From Muscardinus avellanarius (taxonomy: Eukaryota > Chordata > Mammalia > Rodentia > Gliridae), in NCBI GenBank assembly GCA_963383645.1, contig OY726560.1, positions 151,490,546 to 151,554,545 on the forward strand: 64,000 nt of DNA, written 5' to 3'. This document shows, piece after piece, positions 20,647 to 33,020 of this stretch; within the stretch, counting starts at the first letter, position 1; each line of letters starts with the position of its first letter. The notes beneath the pieces are model-generated. The model searched no databases, was not told the origin of the DNA, and saw only the letters and a list, made by a program, of their open reading frames with translations. A program made the translations under genes and the position numbers.

Positions 20647-21478
20647 ACCAACCAACCATAGTCTAGAGCTGAGTAAAGAACTATACATACAGATTTTAAA
20701 CGTTAGTAAGAAAGACATTTTCATTTGCCATTTTATCATATATTTGCTGTTCTGGATTACCATAACTGAACCAACTACTTCATTTGACTGTTAGCTTCCT
20801 TAGATTAAAATCACACAGTGGGAAAGACAGGACTTAAATAACCCAGCTGTGCCTGGAGAGGCCAAGAAGAAATAGTCAGTGTATTACATTAGGACACTGT
20901 AGAAGCCTTTGCTATAGGGGAGGGTGGATAAAGCTCCAAAATGGCAAATAAAATAAAATAAAAGTGAATAGGAAATTTAAACCTTAGTGTCTAGCTATAG
21001 TTAACAATATGCATTGTATAGCTTGAATAGTGAGAAGGGAGGGTTTTGAATATGCTCAACATGAAGAAATTATAAAAACTTTTGGTGATGTTTATGCTAA
21101 TTTTCCTGATTTGATCATTATATAACACATACACAGATCATCACATTGTACTCCACGAATGTGTACAAATATTATATGTTAATTAAAAAATAAAAATTGT
21201 ATAAAAGAATAGATTCCAGACCACTTTCACATAGTACTTGGGCTAGATCTAGCAGCCTCAGCAAGGAGGCCTTGTATTCTCTTTTTGTAAGTGGATCTAG
21301 ACCTGAAATAGAGAATACAGTAAAAAATAAAGTAGAATGGAAAATGCAACTTTAAAAGTCTCCTACATATAGCTGAATTTCTTAGAAAGTAAACCAGCTA
21401 GAAATAGAAACAAACTTCTGGATTTTTAGATATAGCAATTGATGCTTGAAATAAGACAAAAACAGGATCAAAAGTCTA
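20647..21478. other. Unique sequence with a probable ancient L1 3' end
   Basis: About 20945-21205 ('atagttaacaatatgcattg' to 'gttaattaaaaaataaaaat') resembles a plus-strand old LINE 3' UTR. The rest shows no gene or recognisable repeat. Confidence 0.4.
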
Positions 21479-21682
21479 TTTTTTATTTTTTATTTTATTT
21501 TTTAAAAGTTTTTCGTTGTACTGGGGATGGAACCCTTCTCCAGGCTACACTCCCAGACCTATTTTATATTTTTATTTGGAAACAGGGTCTCTTAAGCCAG
21601 CGAAGCTGGCTTTGAACCTGTGCGATCCTCCTGTCTCTGCCTCCGAAGCGCAGGGATTATAAGCGTGCACCACCACGCCTGG
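21479..21682 (-). mobile_element. B1/ID-type SINE, antisense, recent
   Basis: Complete dimer with a T-rich tail on the plus strand and a perfect 16-base target duplication, caggatcaaaagtcta (21463-21478 and 21683-21698). Confidence 0.95.
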
Positions 21683-21704
21683 CAGGATCAAAAGTCTACG
21701 AATA

Positions 21705-21901
21705 AGCTGGGTGTTGTGATGAATGCCCATAATCCCAGTCCTTGAGAGGCTGTGATAGGAGGATTGCAGGTTTGAGGAGGGCCTCCGAAATTTAGTGAGA
21801 CCCTCAGGAACCTAGTGAGATCCCGTTTCAAAATAAAAAGTAAAGGGGCTGGGATGTAGCTCGGAGGTACAGTGCCCCTGGGTTTAGTCTCTGGTACCAC
21901 G
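21705..21901 (+). mobile_element. B1/ID-type SINE
   Basis: Full-length plus-strand dimer ending 'gtctctggtaccac'. It lies six bases beyond the target duplication of the preceding antisense SINE. More diverged than its neighbour. Confidence 0.88.
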
Positions 21902-23799
21902 CACAAAAATATCTATGAATAAACACTGTGATATTTTCAGGCAGAAGGACTATTAGAAGAGTCAGTGTTCTATATTAGCAAAAAACCAAAAGCTCAGACA
22001 TCCTAAACCTGTACACTGGTATCAGTAGAGTGAAAGACTGACACTTAAAAACTTTTTCTTTCCTCTAAACTTCTAAGAGAAATTATCTAGAAAGAGTATG
22101 GATAAAAAACACAGCTTTCATGTTAATCTTGCTGTCACTAACTATACCTAACATTAAGCCCACTGCCTTAGGACATCAACCCTCTAGAGTGAAGTGCTTC
22201 AGTAGTTTGAAAAGCAAGAAGACTTGCAAATTGATGGGGAGCCAGTGCGGAAAAAGGAGGAAAGAGCGTAATTTTATGTTAAAGTAAAATGGCTTGTATT
22301 CCCAAACTATGAACACAGTTTATAGATAAACTGGAAGGTAAGTCGTAAGTTGTAGAGGGAGGAAGTAAACTTTCTCTGCTTTGGTTTACTAAAACCACCT
22401 AAGGAGTAGGAATCTCTGTCTTCTGACCCAATTATTATTTTAGGATCACAACCAGAATGTGATATGATCTCTACAAATTTAACAAAGATCTATACTGTAC
22501 AGAAAGCGACAGATCTACTGTACTGAAGGAAGCTTATTTTTAGGAGATTCTGGAAAAGCTCCCAATGCTCCTTTAACCAACATGTGTTTATGTTTCTGTA
22601 GTTTGAGAAGTGTTCACACCCAGAAGAAAACTTTTAGATGGATGCTCTGGTCCTGAATTTTGACTAAACATTATTTATTAATGGATCTTAACTTCCAAAT
22701 GTGAAGGGGATCCTACAAGATGGGGTATGCAATAATGATTCTAGAATCCCGTAAAATCCAACTTCTTACCAGAAGCTAAATTGGCTCCAATGGTTAAAGT
22801 TGTGGTCTTCTCTAGGGCCTATCAAATTGCTAAAAATAAGGAAGTAAATATATACCCAGCAGTTGGTGAACTGATGGAATTTGAGTGGAGGCAGTGTGTA
22901 TTGCTTTCAGCCCTGGCCTGTAAGAATCTCATACTCAGGAACCTTCCTATCTATGCCCTTCCTTGGTTTGATGCAGTAAGCACAGTGACCTTGGAAGTCC
23001 AAAATTTGCATATGGTAGAACCAGGAGACCAAAGGAACAAGGGTCCTGTGTTAGTTCATATCCTTCAGGAGACAGATGCCAAGAAGGGAATAGAAATTCC
23101 AGGCATTTACTGGGGGGAAGTGCCTGTGAAAGACAGAAAGGAGAAGGGGACATGGATAGGCAGGAAGAACGTCCAGATGTCTCTGCAGGCCTGATACCTA
23201 TGAAAGAACAAGGAAAGAGGATTGAGCTGGAAGAGACTCAGCCTTCCATGTAGCCCCCAGCAGGTGAGGAGGACCACAGCCAAGTGAGATGTGAGGCACA
23301 GATAATTTTTGGAAGAAGGTGTAAGCTGATTTCCAAATCTTGACCAATAGTAACCTGGGGAAATGTTCTATTAGGATGAGCCAGTCCTCAAGCCCCAAAG
23401 AACTGTTGTTTCTTAGGTCGGTCCTTTGCCACCTGTGTCAAGTCAGGTCTTCCAGGAAACAGATGCCAACAGAGAACTAAAAGTGCAGGAGAGTTGCTGA
23501 GGGAAGTGTTTGTGAAGAGTAAAGGGAGCAAGAGCAGAGTGTGCAAGGAGAACTCACAGTGACTCTGATTAGAAACCTACCAGAAGAAGAGAGCAGGAAG
23601 GTTCCTCCTAAAGGAAAGTTGTAGTGAGCCTGATTGCAGTGCAGCTCTGAGAACAACTCCGTAAGGGAAGCCCTAGGAAGAAGATGACCCACAGAGGACC
23701 CTGGACCTGGCAGAAGGGCTGACTCTAGGACCTCTACTGCATTCAGTCCTTGGCTGGGTACATCCCCAGGGGAGTCTGCACTTGGTGTCAACACTGGCT
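21902..23799. other. Unique sequence, no gene seen
   Basis: The longest open frame (22781-23194, 137 codons) has no family resemblance I recognise, no splice context and an unremarkable composition. Two diverged similar stretches at about 23060-23170 and 23440-23550 hint at an unclassified old repeat. Confidence 0.5.
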
Positions 23800-24187
23800 G
23801 CCTCAGTCAACATTCTTACTGCTGTAACCCAAACGACTGACCATGCCACTTAGAGAAAGGAAGATTTATTAGCTCACAGTTTCTTGGAGATTCCAGGTTC
23901 AGTCCATGTGAGGCCAGGGGCTGGTGCTGAGTCATGGCACCAAGAGAGAGCAATGGCTCTGCTCTCACAACATGGAGTCTGGAAGCCAGAGAAGCAAGCA
24001 AGCAAGGGGGCTGAAAGACACAGCACAATCCATAAGGTGGTCCCACCCCAGGGACCACCTTCTCCAACTGCACTCAGGCCTAGATTACCACCTAGATAAT
24101 GGATTTATCTGCTGATGAGATTACAACCCTCAAGACTTAACTCCGTCAACCCTGAGCTCTTTGGGGGTCACTATATATGACCATGAC
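23800..24187 (-). mobile_element. MaLR-type LTR, antisense
   Basis: It follows the same order of landmarks as other antisense MaLR LTRs: 'aggaagatttattagctcac', 'ttccaggttcagtccatgtg', 'ctgatgagattacaaccctc' and a 'gaccatgacactgcc' end. The boundaries are approximate. Confidence 0.5.
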
Positions 24188-24429
24188 ACTGCCAGGTCCC
24201 AGAGATGCAGCAAGTGGAGGTTGTCATCTAAGTCTACTCCTCATGGCAGCTCTTCTTTGGTGGGGGATCTGAGTGGTGGCACCTCTGTGGCCCCACTGTC
24301 CCTGAAGCATGACTTGGAGGGAAGCTATGTATTGATCAGCAATGTCTACTTTTAGGTAAGCAAGAAATAGACTTATTACATAAGAGACAGAGATAAACGG
24401 ACACAGCAGCTCCTTGTCTAATTAATTCA

Positions 24430-24965
24430 GGCCATTGTATTAGCCTCTGACGTGACTCCCAGTGATGCCTGCCACCTGGTACAGTGCCCTCATGTGTGGG
24501 CTGGGTCTAGACTCACCTCTAATGAATAGAATAGGGGATATTACTTCCAAAATGAGGTCACAAGAGCAATGCCCATTTCGCTCTCTCTTTCTCTGGACCC
24601 CCGCTCAAAGGGAGTGAGCAGCCACATTGTAAGTAGCCCCATGTAATTACATGTGGTCAGGAGCAGTAGCCAGCCAGGACTGGCCCAGGGCAAACGGGCC
24701 TGGATATGGATCTTCTTAGACCTGCCAATAGTCATGTGAGTGACCTTGGGCTAAAATACAATTAATGAACCAACACTGAGTCTTTCCCATGTGGGCCTGG
24801 AAAGGACTTCTATCATGGTTGACATTCTGATTGCACCATGAGAGACCTGGAGTCAGGGTCACCCAGCTAAGCCTAGATTCCTGATCCATGGAACCTATGA
24901 GAAAATAGACACTTGCTATTTTAAGCTTCTATGTTTTGGGGAATTTGTTATAGATTCATAGGTAA
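24430..24965 (+). mobile_element. Ancient MLT-class-like LTR
   Basis: Landmarks include 'agtgagcagccacattgtaa', 'cagtcatgtgagtgacctt'-like text, 'cagggtcacccagctaagcc' and a terminal 'ttttggggaatttgttatag'. It is diverged and the subfamily is uncertain. Confidence 0.45.
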
Positions 24966-24982
24966 AAAATACAAGTATATAG

Positions 24983-25170
24983 GTCAGTCCTTGTGCACAG
25001 ATGTAATTTCAGCACTTGGGAGGTTGAATCAGGAGAATGGCAGGTTCAAGGACAGCCTCATCAAGGTAGCAGGACTCTCAGCAACCTAGCAAGCCCGTTT
25101 CTAAAACAAAGAAATAAAAAGGATGGAGGTGTAGTTTGTAGGTAGAGTGGCCATGAGTTTAATCCCTAGT

Positions 25171-25171
<1 letters not shown>
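24983..25171 (+). mobile_element. B1/ID-type SINE, diverged
   Basis: Full-length dimer from 'ggtcagtccttgtgcacaga' to 'taatccctagtgac', ending in a CA microsatellite. Confidence 0.75.

Positions 25172-25212
<41 letters not shown>
25172..25212 (+). repeat. (CA)n microsatellite
   Basis: About 20 CA units forming the tail of the preceding SINE. Confidence 0.97.
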
Positions 25213-25213
<1 letters not shown>

Positions 25214-25324
25214 TATAAATGCTATTTTGATGAGATGGTTTCCTATTAGCTGTTTGGCTTGAAGGTTCCTCCTAAAGGAAAGTTGAAGCGACAGGATTTG
25301 AAAGCTGAGTGGAACCTCAGAAGC

Positions 25325-25520
25325 CCTCTACTCCAGCATCCACTTCTTGGCTGCACATTAGAATAATTAATGGAATTAAAAAAATAAAACAAGCAAAACT
25401 GGTACTTGGACTCCTCTCTAGACTAATTAAATCAAAGTCTCTGGATGAGATACGTGACTATCGTTGTTTTGAAAAAGCTTTTTAGGTGATTGAAATCAGC
25501 AGCCGACAGTAAGAACCACC
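25325..25520 (+). mobile_element. MER5-like (hAT-Charlie) MITE relic
   Basis: 'ggctgcacattagaataatt', 'ctaattaaatcaaagtctct' and 'tttttaggtgattgaaatca' follow MER5 order. No open frame is expected in these non-autonomous elements. Confidence 0.55.
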
Positions 25521-25531
25521 AAGCTTACTCT

Positions 25532-25915
25532 GGGATTCTCAAGTGCACCATACAATTATCCAGGGTATGGTTTATGTGGGTTTTAAGCTGGGCGTGGTGG
25601 TGCGTGCTTGTAATCCCAGCATTTAGGAGGTGGAGACAGGAGGATTGTGGTTCTTGGACAGCCTCAGCTACTTAGCAAGGCCCTTCACAACTCAGTGACC
25701 CTGTTTCAAAAATAAAGTCTAAAAAAATAGAGCTGGGGGTGTAGCTTGGAGGTAGAATGCCCCTGGGTTCCATCCCCAGTACCGAAAAAGAAAAAAAAGT
25801 AGATTTCCAAACAAGCCCCCAGAGAAGTTCAATAGGCCTGGGAGTTGCTAAAGTGTCTCCATATTTAACCTATTGCCAGATGATTCTGGTAAAGAAGGCT
25901 TGTGAGCCACAATTT
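25532..25915 (+). mobile_element. Second MER5-like relic, split by a SINE
   Basis: 'aagtgcaccatacaattatc' before the SINE and 'aataggcctgggagttgcta', 'ccagatgattctggtaaaga' after it fit another MER5-type copy. Confidence 0.45.
25587..25797 (+). mobile_element. B1/ID-type SINE
   Basis: Full-length dimer from 'agctgggcgtggtggtgcgt' to 'ccccagtaccg' with an A-rich tail. It is inserted in a MER5 relic. Confidence 0.92.
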
Positions 25916-27537
25916 GAACTGGCCTGTGCTGGATGTGAGGATAGGGATATTATGAAAAAGCGCAAATTTGTGAGGGTTACCAAAAAACAAGTGAGCGTGT
26001 CAGAATTACAATAGAAGAAAGGGCTGGAGCTCAGGAAACTGAAAAGGAGATGTTGACAGGGTCTGGCCACTGCCTGGGATGAGAGGAAGGAAGGAACCAT
26101 TGAGGATTCTGAAATTGTAAGCCAGATGACTGCAGAGTGATGGGGAATGCTATTCTTTACAATATTGGGAGCATAGAAAAGACAGTGCAGGATAAAGATG
26201 ATTACTTGCATGTTAGACAATGATCGTGAGGGTGAAGGGCAAACAAATGAGATGATTTACTTTGTGTATGATGTAAGTAATGCAGGTATCAAATTTATGA
26301 TTAGAAAAACTGGGAAGCAGGAAAAATAAAATTGGAAATGACCTTGAGGAGAGAGAGAAAGGTGGTGGACCGAAGGCACTCAGTATTTTTACCGCTCCAT
26401 GAGACTGAACAAAGTCAACAGGCGTGTAGCTGCCTGATGCGGCGGGGGTTGGAGGAAGATGCTGAGGGCGACTCGAGAGAGCCAATGACGGAGTGAAGCC
26501 AAGAGATACGGGTTTGGGAATAATAAGAGGAAATAATAAGGAAAATAGAGCGCACCAGCACCAAATGCCCAGCAGCGGGCGGGGAAGGGAAGCATCCCTT
26601 CAGTGGGGGTGGAAGGGAGAATCCCAGCTCTAAAAACGCAGGCTCCACTCCTGGGCAGAGAGGAGACCTGCATTCTGTATACCAAGGTAGTGTGAGAGAA
26701 GAGGTTTTCTATACTTGTTAGCACATCAGGTGGTGCTGGGGCTGGGTGCCATCTTAAGAAGTGTCCCCTTGTCTGAGCTTATAGTATAGGAGATTGCATT
26801 TTTTATTTTTATGTTTCTACGACCAATGGGCACTCCTTTTCAGATGCTCAATGGGCACCCACCCAGAGAATCTGTTTGGGCTAAGGAAAGTGTGACACAG
26901 TCTGCTGAGAACTCCAGGTGTTGGGAGGTGCTGACTGTGGTGCAGAGGGAAGTGGGGGGGCACTTCCTTTTAAAATTGGTGGTTTGAGCTTTGGGACAGG
27001 GAGTGAGAACAGCTGTGTGTGGATTTTTGAGGGAGCTGGGTCTGGAAGGGCTGAGGCTGGGACTGGTGGGTAGTGTATTGATAGTGGCTTCCCACCCCAG
27101 CACAGAACCTGTGGGCCTGGCCTCTCATGCTCAGAGGTATTCAGAGGTTATGGCATCACAGATTGGACACACTAATATTCACAGGCACAATGACTGAGAG
27201 TTTCTGAACCTAAAGTGCACCATCGGGATTCATTCATAGATTGTGCTGACGAGAGGGTTGGTGGCAGCTCCTACTGTAGCTGTACCCCTGTTCCTGAGTT
27301 CAGAAGGCAGAGGTATTGGGTGTGAGTGTAGCCCTCCCAAGGACAACTTTACTTTAGCACTTGCAAATGGGCATGGAGGGATAGAGCTTAGCCTGTGGTC
27401 TGTCCTAACTGGTTTGTCCTGTTTGGGCTGGAACTGGGAAGCAACATGCAGCTGTAGTTGTACCTACTCCCCATATTTAGAAAATTAGATGTCCTGGAAA
27501 GAAGAGTCTCTACTTAAGTGACTCAGATTTCCAGGAG
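25916..27537. other. Unique sequence, no gene seen
   Basis: Several short minus-strand frames between 26213 and 26724 overlap each other and lack recognisable domains. No repeat family is recognised. Confidence 0.55.
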
Positions 27538-27726
27538 GCTCAGATGGGATCAGGAGCATTCTATCTCTGAGCTACATCCAAACCTTTTTTGCTTTTTATT
27601 TTGAAAACAGAGTCTCACTGAGTTTTTGAGGCCATCACTAAGTTGCTGAGGCTGGCCTTGAACTTATGATCCTCCTGTCTCCAATACCAAAGAACTGAGG
27701 TTACAGGTGTGTAACACCATGCCTGG
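27538..27726 (-). mobile_element. B1/ID-type SINE, antisense
   Basis: Complement of the dimer, ending 'gtgtaacaccatgcctgg'. Diverged. Confidence 0.8.
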
Positions 27727-29414
27727 ACCTATGTATCTTAACTTTATAGTTTCCATAGGTAAGATTTTTCTTTTCTGGAGAATTATAATTGACTTCTTTC
27801 ACTTAGAGAATTTTTATTTGATCTATTATTTCATTAAATTTCTTTGTTTTCATTATCTTTTTTCTTTATTCATCTTTTGTCTTCTCTTGTTTGCCCAAAC
27901 ACTTCTTGCAATCATGTTTTAATAGCCTCTCTATATACACAGAAACTCAGTATTCTTTTGTTTTTATATTCCTAGTTTTATGGATTTTGTTTACTAGCTT
28001 TGCTTCGTACTTCTTGTCATTGCCTTTGGCTAAAAGCAATAGCATTTTTATTTGAACTACCATGACATTAATTAATAAAATGTCCATGGTCAATTGGATG
28101 TACTCTCCATATGATCTTTAGGAAACAAATCCAGCTCTATAAAAGAAGAATCTGGGAACACATTTTTTTTTTTTTTTTGTACTAAGAGAAGCCATGATTT
28201 TTTTTTCCCCTCACACGTGCCTTATACATATAGCAATATGTGAATAGAAAGTAACAACAGTTCCAAGGGCGGCCATCTTTTCTGAAGTCTGTACTGTTTA
28301 GTTTACCCAATACAAACCTACAGTCATGAAATTTAATGTATAATAAAACTAGAGAAAACATTATGAGAAAATCTATTGGGATATTAAGGGCTATTTACTA
28401 AGTTCAATTATTTGGATAGATATAACTTTGTTACAATTAATTTTTGAAAACAAGATGGAAGACAGTCTAAAACACCTGGCCATTTTATGAAATAATAATT
28501 TTTAAATTTTGGAATTATATGATTTGAACATACATTACTAACACTAGAAAGTGAAGCCTAGGTCATAGGCAGGACTCTAGTTGTTTCTGTGTGTTGCAAT
28601 TCTCTATTTTGGCTGAGAACCTACAGGACATGCTATTGTTGGTCTCCATGATGGTTCAGGTGTCCAACTATAGCTTCTCAAGTCAATATATGTTAACTCT
28701 TGGATGAAAACTCTAATTCTAATGAGTAAAGAGAATGTGAAAAGTGTAAATAATTCCACATTCTCCAGTAGAAATTGACGCCCATTTCCTTTAATGATGA
28801 CAAATGTTGGGGCGGTAGAGATGTGTAGGTTGTAATCTCCTCTTAGGTATTTCCAATAGCTGTTGCCTTCCAGGGGCCATCCATCAATCATGGTCATTAT
28901 TATAATGAAGTGTTTGCTCACTTTCTATAACCTTGATGAACCTCCAATTAAGACCACTTAAAAGAGGTTCCCTCTAAAGTATGGGGTCAATATCCTTCTT
29001 ATTCAGGAAGGATTTGGCTCCTATTTATTGAACGTTCACCATCATAGGGTCCAGAACTCTTTTTTTCCTTTATGTGATCCTTATTGGCATACTCTGAAGC
29101 AGTGATTTAGTACCTGTCTTGTCCCATTATATACAGGTTTCTAATTCTGTTTCATGCTTGGCTGTTCTATATAATATTGTTGTGTGTGACAGGGCACAAA
29201 GTGCTTTAATATGCATTGCCTAGTTTCACTCACTTGTTATGTATTTAATTTTGAGTTTCAAGCACTATGTTAAAGAGGAAGGATAAAGATATGAGTACAA
29301 AAATCTCTGCTATTAAGGAGAAGAGTTTGGGAGACAAGAACAGATGACTATGCCACAATTCAAAAACGACGTAATTCTAATAGAAATAAAACCAGTTCAG
29401 GCATGTGTCTTGGT
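27727..29414. other. Unique AT-rich sequence, no gene seen
   Basis: No open frame above 105 codons and no recognised repeat apart from a T-tract at 28164-28179. Confidence 0.55.
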
Positions 29415-29545
29415 TATAACTATCATTAACAAACTCAGCTTATAGCAGAGAGAACTGAGACTGAGAATAGCTCCTTTCTAAGGTCATAGAGCTTGTAAAT
29501 GTCAGAGGTAGGACTTGAGCCTTGGCACTCTGATTTCAGCTTCCT
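29415..29545 (+). mobile_element. MIR relic
   Basis: 'gagagaactgagactgagaa', 'aaggtcatagagcttgtaaa' and 'gaggtaggacttgagccttg' match the MIR 3' half in order. Confidence 0.6.
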
Positions 29546-29587
29546 ATTTTCTAAAATGTTGAAGTACTTTTCTTTTTTCTTTCTTTT

Positions 29588-29773
29588 TTTAATTGGTACT
29601 GAGGATTGAGCCAAGTGGCATTCTACCTCCTAGCTACACTCCAGCCATTATTTTATTTTGAAACAGGGTCAATGAGAGCCTTACTAACTTGCTGACGTTG
29701 GTCTTGAACCAGTGATCCTCCTATCTCAGCCTCCCAAGTACTGGGATTACAGACATGTGCCACCAGGTCTGAC
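29588..29773 (-). mobile_element. B1/ID-type SINE, antisense
   Basis: Complement of the dimer from 'ggtactgaggattgagccaa' to 'gtgccaccaggtctgac'. Confidence 0.88.
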
Positions 29774-29845
29774 CCCCTTTTTATCTATCTTCCCTCTAAG
29801 AAAAAACAACTCTCAACTCCAGATGGCATGAATGACTAGATTTCT

Positions 29846-29913
<68 letters not shown>

Positions 29914-30113
29914 TGCAGTACTGGGAATGAAACCCAGGGGCATTCTACTTCCAAGCTACACCCCCAGCCCTATTTTTTATTCTTCATTTTGAAGCAGGGT
30001 CTCACTGAGTTGCAAAGGCACTAAGTAGCTGAGGCTGGCTGCAAACCCAGATCCTCCTGTCTCAGCCTCCCAAATGCTGGGATTACATGCATGTGTCACC
30101 ACGCCTGGATAAT
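29846..30113 (-). mobile_element. B1/ID-type SINE with (TTTC)n tail
   Basis: A TTTC repeat of about 70 bases (29846-29914) is the expanded tail of an antisense dimer (29915-30113). The direct repeat ctagatttct occurs on both sides (29836-29845 and about 30116-30125). Confidence 0.9.
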
Positions 30114-30351
30114 GCCTAGATTTCTGCTTCCAGATTAATGCTGATTGTGGAATTTTGCTGCCAGGGTCTTTTGCAATTGGCCTTTTCCTGATTGCCATGA
30201 ATACACACATACACACTGGTGGTACCTGACCATTGAACTAATCTACATTTTTATTCTACTAAAATCACAAGGAAAATTAGTGGGCTTCTTGAGGCAGCTG
30301 GGAAATCTCAACTGTTATACCCATAGGTCCTATCCTTTCTTATTTTAGAAT

Positions 30352-30560
30352 TCAACCAGGCATAAGTGATGCATGCTTGTAATGCCAGTACTTAGGAGGC
30401 TGAGACAGGAGGATCACAGGTTTGTGGCCAGCATTAGTTACTCAGTGAGGCCTTCTACAACTTAATGAGACCCTGTTTCAAAATAAAGAATAAAGATAAA
30501 GGGCTGAGGTGTCGCTCAGAGGTAGAACACCCCTGGGTTTAATTAAAAAGAAAGAAAGAA
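30352..30560 (+). mobile_element. B1/ID-type SINE
   Basis: Full-length dimer with a GAAA-rich tail (30546-30565). Confidence 0.88.
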
Positions 30561-30565
30561 AGACA

Positions 30566-32194
30566 AAGAACCTCAACCAAAGGCCACATAATGGGTTTTT
30601 CTTCAGCACCAGGCCCAAGGGATAGCTCTAAGCAGTTCCCCAACTGCTGCTGTTAAGCCTTAACTTGGTGTTGAACACAGACCTGACAAAGGGCAGATCT
30701 TTAAGGGCCTCCTGAATTGCACCCCAAAATACAAAAGCTGCAGGTGTATCTGTTAGGGGACATCTTCAGGGGAACTCTTACAACTCATAAATGACCTGAG
30801 GGATGCTTGGGTGGCACCATCATACAGACACAGCTTTCCAGGAGACTCAGTGAAAGCCCCAGGTTTTAGTTCACCGACTTCATCTTCCATAGCAAATAGG
30901 TCTCAGGAACACACTTGCAAACTGGGCCCAGAAATAGCTGGAGGCTCCTCAAAATCCCTTAAGGTTGTTATTAAAATATAATATTAGTAATGAGTTCAGG
31001 TTCTATTTGTAACCTTATCTCTACCAGGCTTCTAGTGGAGTCTGTTCTATAATGACTTTAAAAGATGTGAAGTAACGGAATATTTTAAAGAAATAACCTG
31101 AAGGAGACAAAATGGGCACTTTTCTTATTTTTGTGAGGAAATAAGATCCTGTCATTTACTTGATCCATCAACAAGGCATTCTTTTATATTTTGTCATGCA
31201 AGACACTGGTTTCACTTGAATTTTAAAATTCATGTGTTTTCCAACATTCATTTTGTGATAAATCAAGCGTGTGGCTCTGAATTGCCATTCCCTGCAAGCA
31301 ATTTTTTCCCTTTGTTGTTTGTTATTAACTCCATGCTTTTATTTAGAGGAGCTAATGCAACCTGCTCCTTATGATTTAATTCAACTTTGACAAATAATTC
31401 TGCAGGTCACAGCAAGACTCCAGTGGCTCCTACCTGGTCAAGACCCACACTGGGAAAATGCAGGGGCTTCCAGGAGGTTTCTTTCTAGGTTAATTAACAC
31501 CACTGCTTAGTAATAAAAATGGAGTTATTGAGTCTTACATCTAGTGCCAATGTAGTTGGACATTTGGCTGCTCATTGCTTATGAAAGAAACAAGGGCATC
31601 CTGGTTTTGCGATAGGGAAAAGTCTTGGTGGCCTCCTCCTGTCCATCCCCATTGGTGCTCTTACCTTCTTATCAGGGGATGCCAAGATCTGATTGCACAA
31701 ATCTGCTTCAACCGGTCTACTAGGGAGTTGCAAGTTTTCTCAAGGGTTCCAAGAAGTGGGGAAGTTGGAAAGTAAGTATACTTTGAAGTGGGCCTGAAGT
31801 GTAATTGGAAATAGCTATGTTCCCATGAAGAAAGTTCTACTCATGTCTCAGATGTAGGATTCTTGATGCATGAATCAAAATTTAAGATGTTTCAGGATAA
31901 GAAAATCTTTCAGTTGTCTGAAGTCTTGGTTTTATGGCCCTTCTGCACCAGCACCAGCGGTAATAACACTTTTGCCATTGGCTGGAGGTCCTTCTGTACC
32001 AGACACTGTGCTAGGTGCAGTTCACTCTTTGAGCTAATTATTTTACAATTTCTTTTTGAGTAGCAGTGCCAGGGTGTCTCTCTTTTCCTTACCTGGCTCA
32101 AAAGATTTCAGAAAGTAGAAAAGAAAAATTTCATATTGAACTGCCAGTGACTTTACCTGGAGGAAGAGAAACAGCTTTCACAGAGTAGCTGCAC
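30566..32194. other. Unique sequence with a weak MIR/L2 piece, no gene seen
   Basis: 31940-32050 ('ctgtaccagacactgtgcta') resembles an old MIR/L2-type repeat. AT-rich stretches at 31000-31480 contain TAATTAA and ATTTAATT motifs but no coding signal. Confidence 0.45.
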
Positions 32195-32370
32195 TGTGCC
32201 TGCAGCTGTGCTGGATGTGGGCATGTATTATCCAATCTGCATGCCAACCTGGGAGCAATCGCTATTATCTGCATTTTATGGAAGGCAAAACCAAAGCTCA
32301 GGCAGGTGGAGTAGCTTGCCAAGGTCAAACAGCTTTCAAGCTCAGTGCTCAAGTCCAAGCCTGACTGAAG
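32195..32370 (+). mobile_element. MIR relic
   Basis: The 3' part of MIR is readable: 'ctgcattttatggaaggcaa', 'gtagcttgccaaggtcaaac', 'gtgctcaagtccaagcctga'. Confidence 0.7.
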
Positions 32371-32845
32371 GCACTGCCCACCTTCCTTCTGCGGTTGCCT
32401 GTCTGCAAGTTTCTTGGGACATGGTGGGCCAAGTACTACAGTGACTATGAGTTAATTGTAGTATTGTTACTAGGGCAGTTCATAATATTTCTTTATGATA
32501 ATAAATTAAAAGCAAATAGTTTTCTAGCATGGCCATTCTACCCATCGTTCTGGGAAAAATGACTTTGGTGGCCATGAAACTGGGGTGACTTGGGCATCAC
32601 TGGTCTTACCCCTAACATAATCTTTCTGCCTGTTCAGGTCTAATTAACAGGGATCCCAGACATGTTGCATGGATTCTAGAGCTTTAGAATTAAGTGGACT
32701 AGAATCCAAGGTGTTTGGGTTAGAACCTGTGCTGATTAAGTTGTTATCAAAAGGGAAGCAAAAGTGTTGCTCAGAGAGGCTGCCCAGGAGAGGTACTCCT
32801 TCTACTGTCTTCCTCCCCATCTCTGAGTAGCTGAGTCAGCTCACT
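32371..32845. other. Unique sequence, no gene seen
   Basis: A MIR-like 5' part may lie at 32690-32760. Otherwise nothing is recognised. Confidence 0.45.
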
Positions 32846-32940
32846 CTTTTCCTTTCTTTCCTTTTCCTTCCTTCCTTCCTTCCTTCCTTCCTTCCTTCCT
32901 TCCATCATCATCATCGTTGTCGTCATCATCATCATCATCC
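32846..32940 (+). repeat. (TTCC)n and (CAT)n compound microsatellite
   Basis: A TTCC/TTTC run to about 32902 passes into CAT/CGT triplets to 32939, directly next to an antisense ID element whose tail it probably replaced. Confidence 0.95.
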
Positions 32941-33020
32941 TATTTTGGTGCTGAGCATGGAGCCCAGGGCCATACATCTGCTAAGTACGTACTCTACCAA
33001 ATAGCCCTGTCCCCAGCTCT
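32941..33020 (-). mobile_element. ID-type SINE, antisense
   Basis: The complement resembles the tRNA-Ala-derived ID element: 'gctggggacagggctatttg', then 'gtagagtacgtacttagcag', then 'ggccctgggctccatgctca'. No left monomer is attached. Confidence 0.7.

Noticed and set aside
22781..23194. Plus-strand open frame of 137 codons
   Set aside because: No family resemblance, no splice or promoter context, and part of it overlaps a possible diverged repeat.
32941..33020. Possible tRNA gene
   Set aside because: It is an ID SINE fragment that has tRNA-like promoter boxes but no complete cloverleaf.
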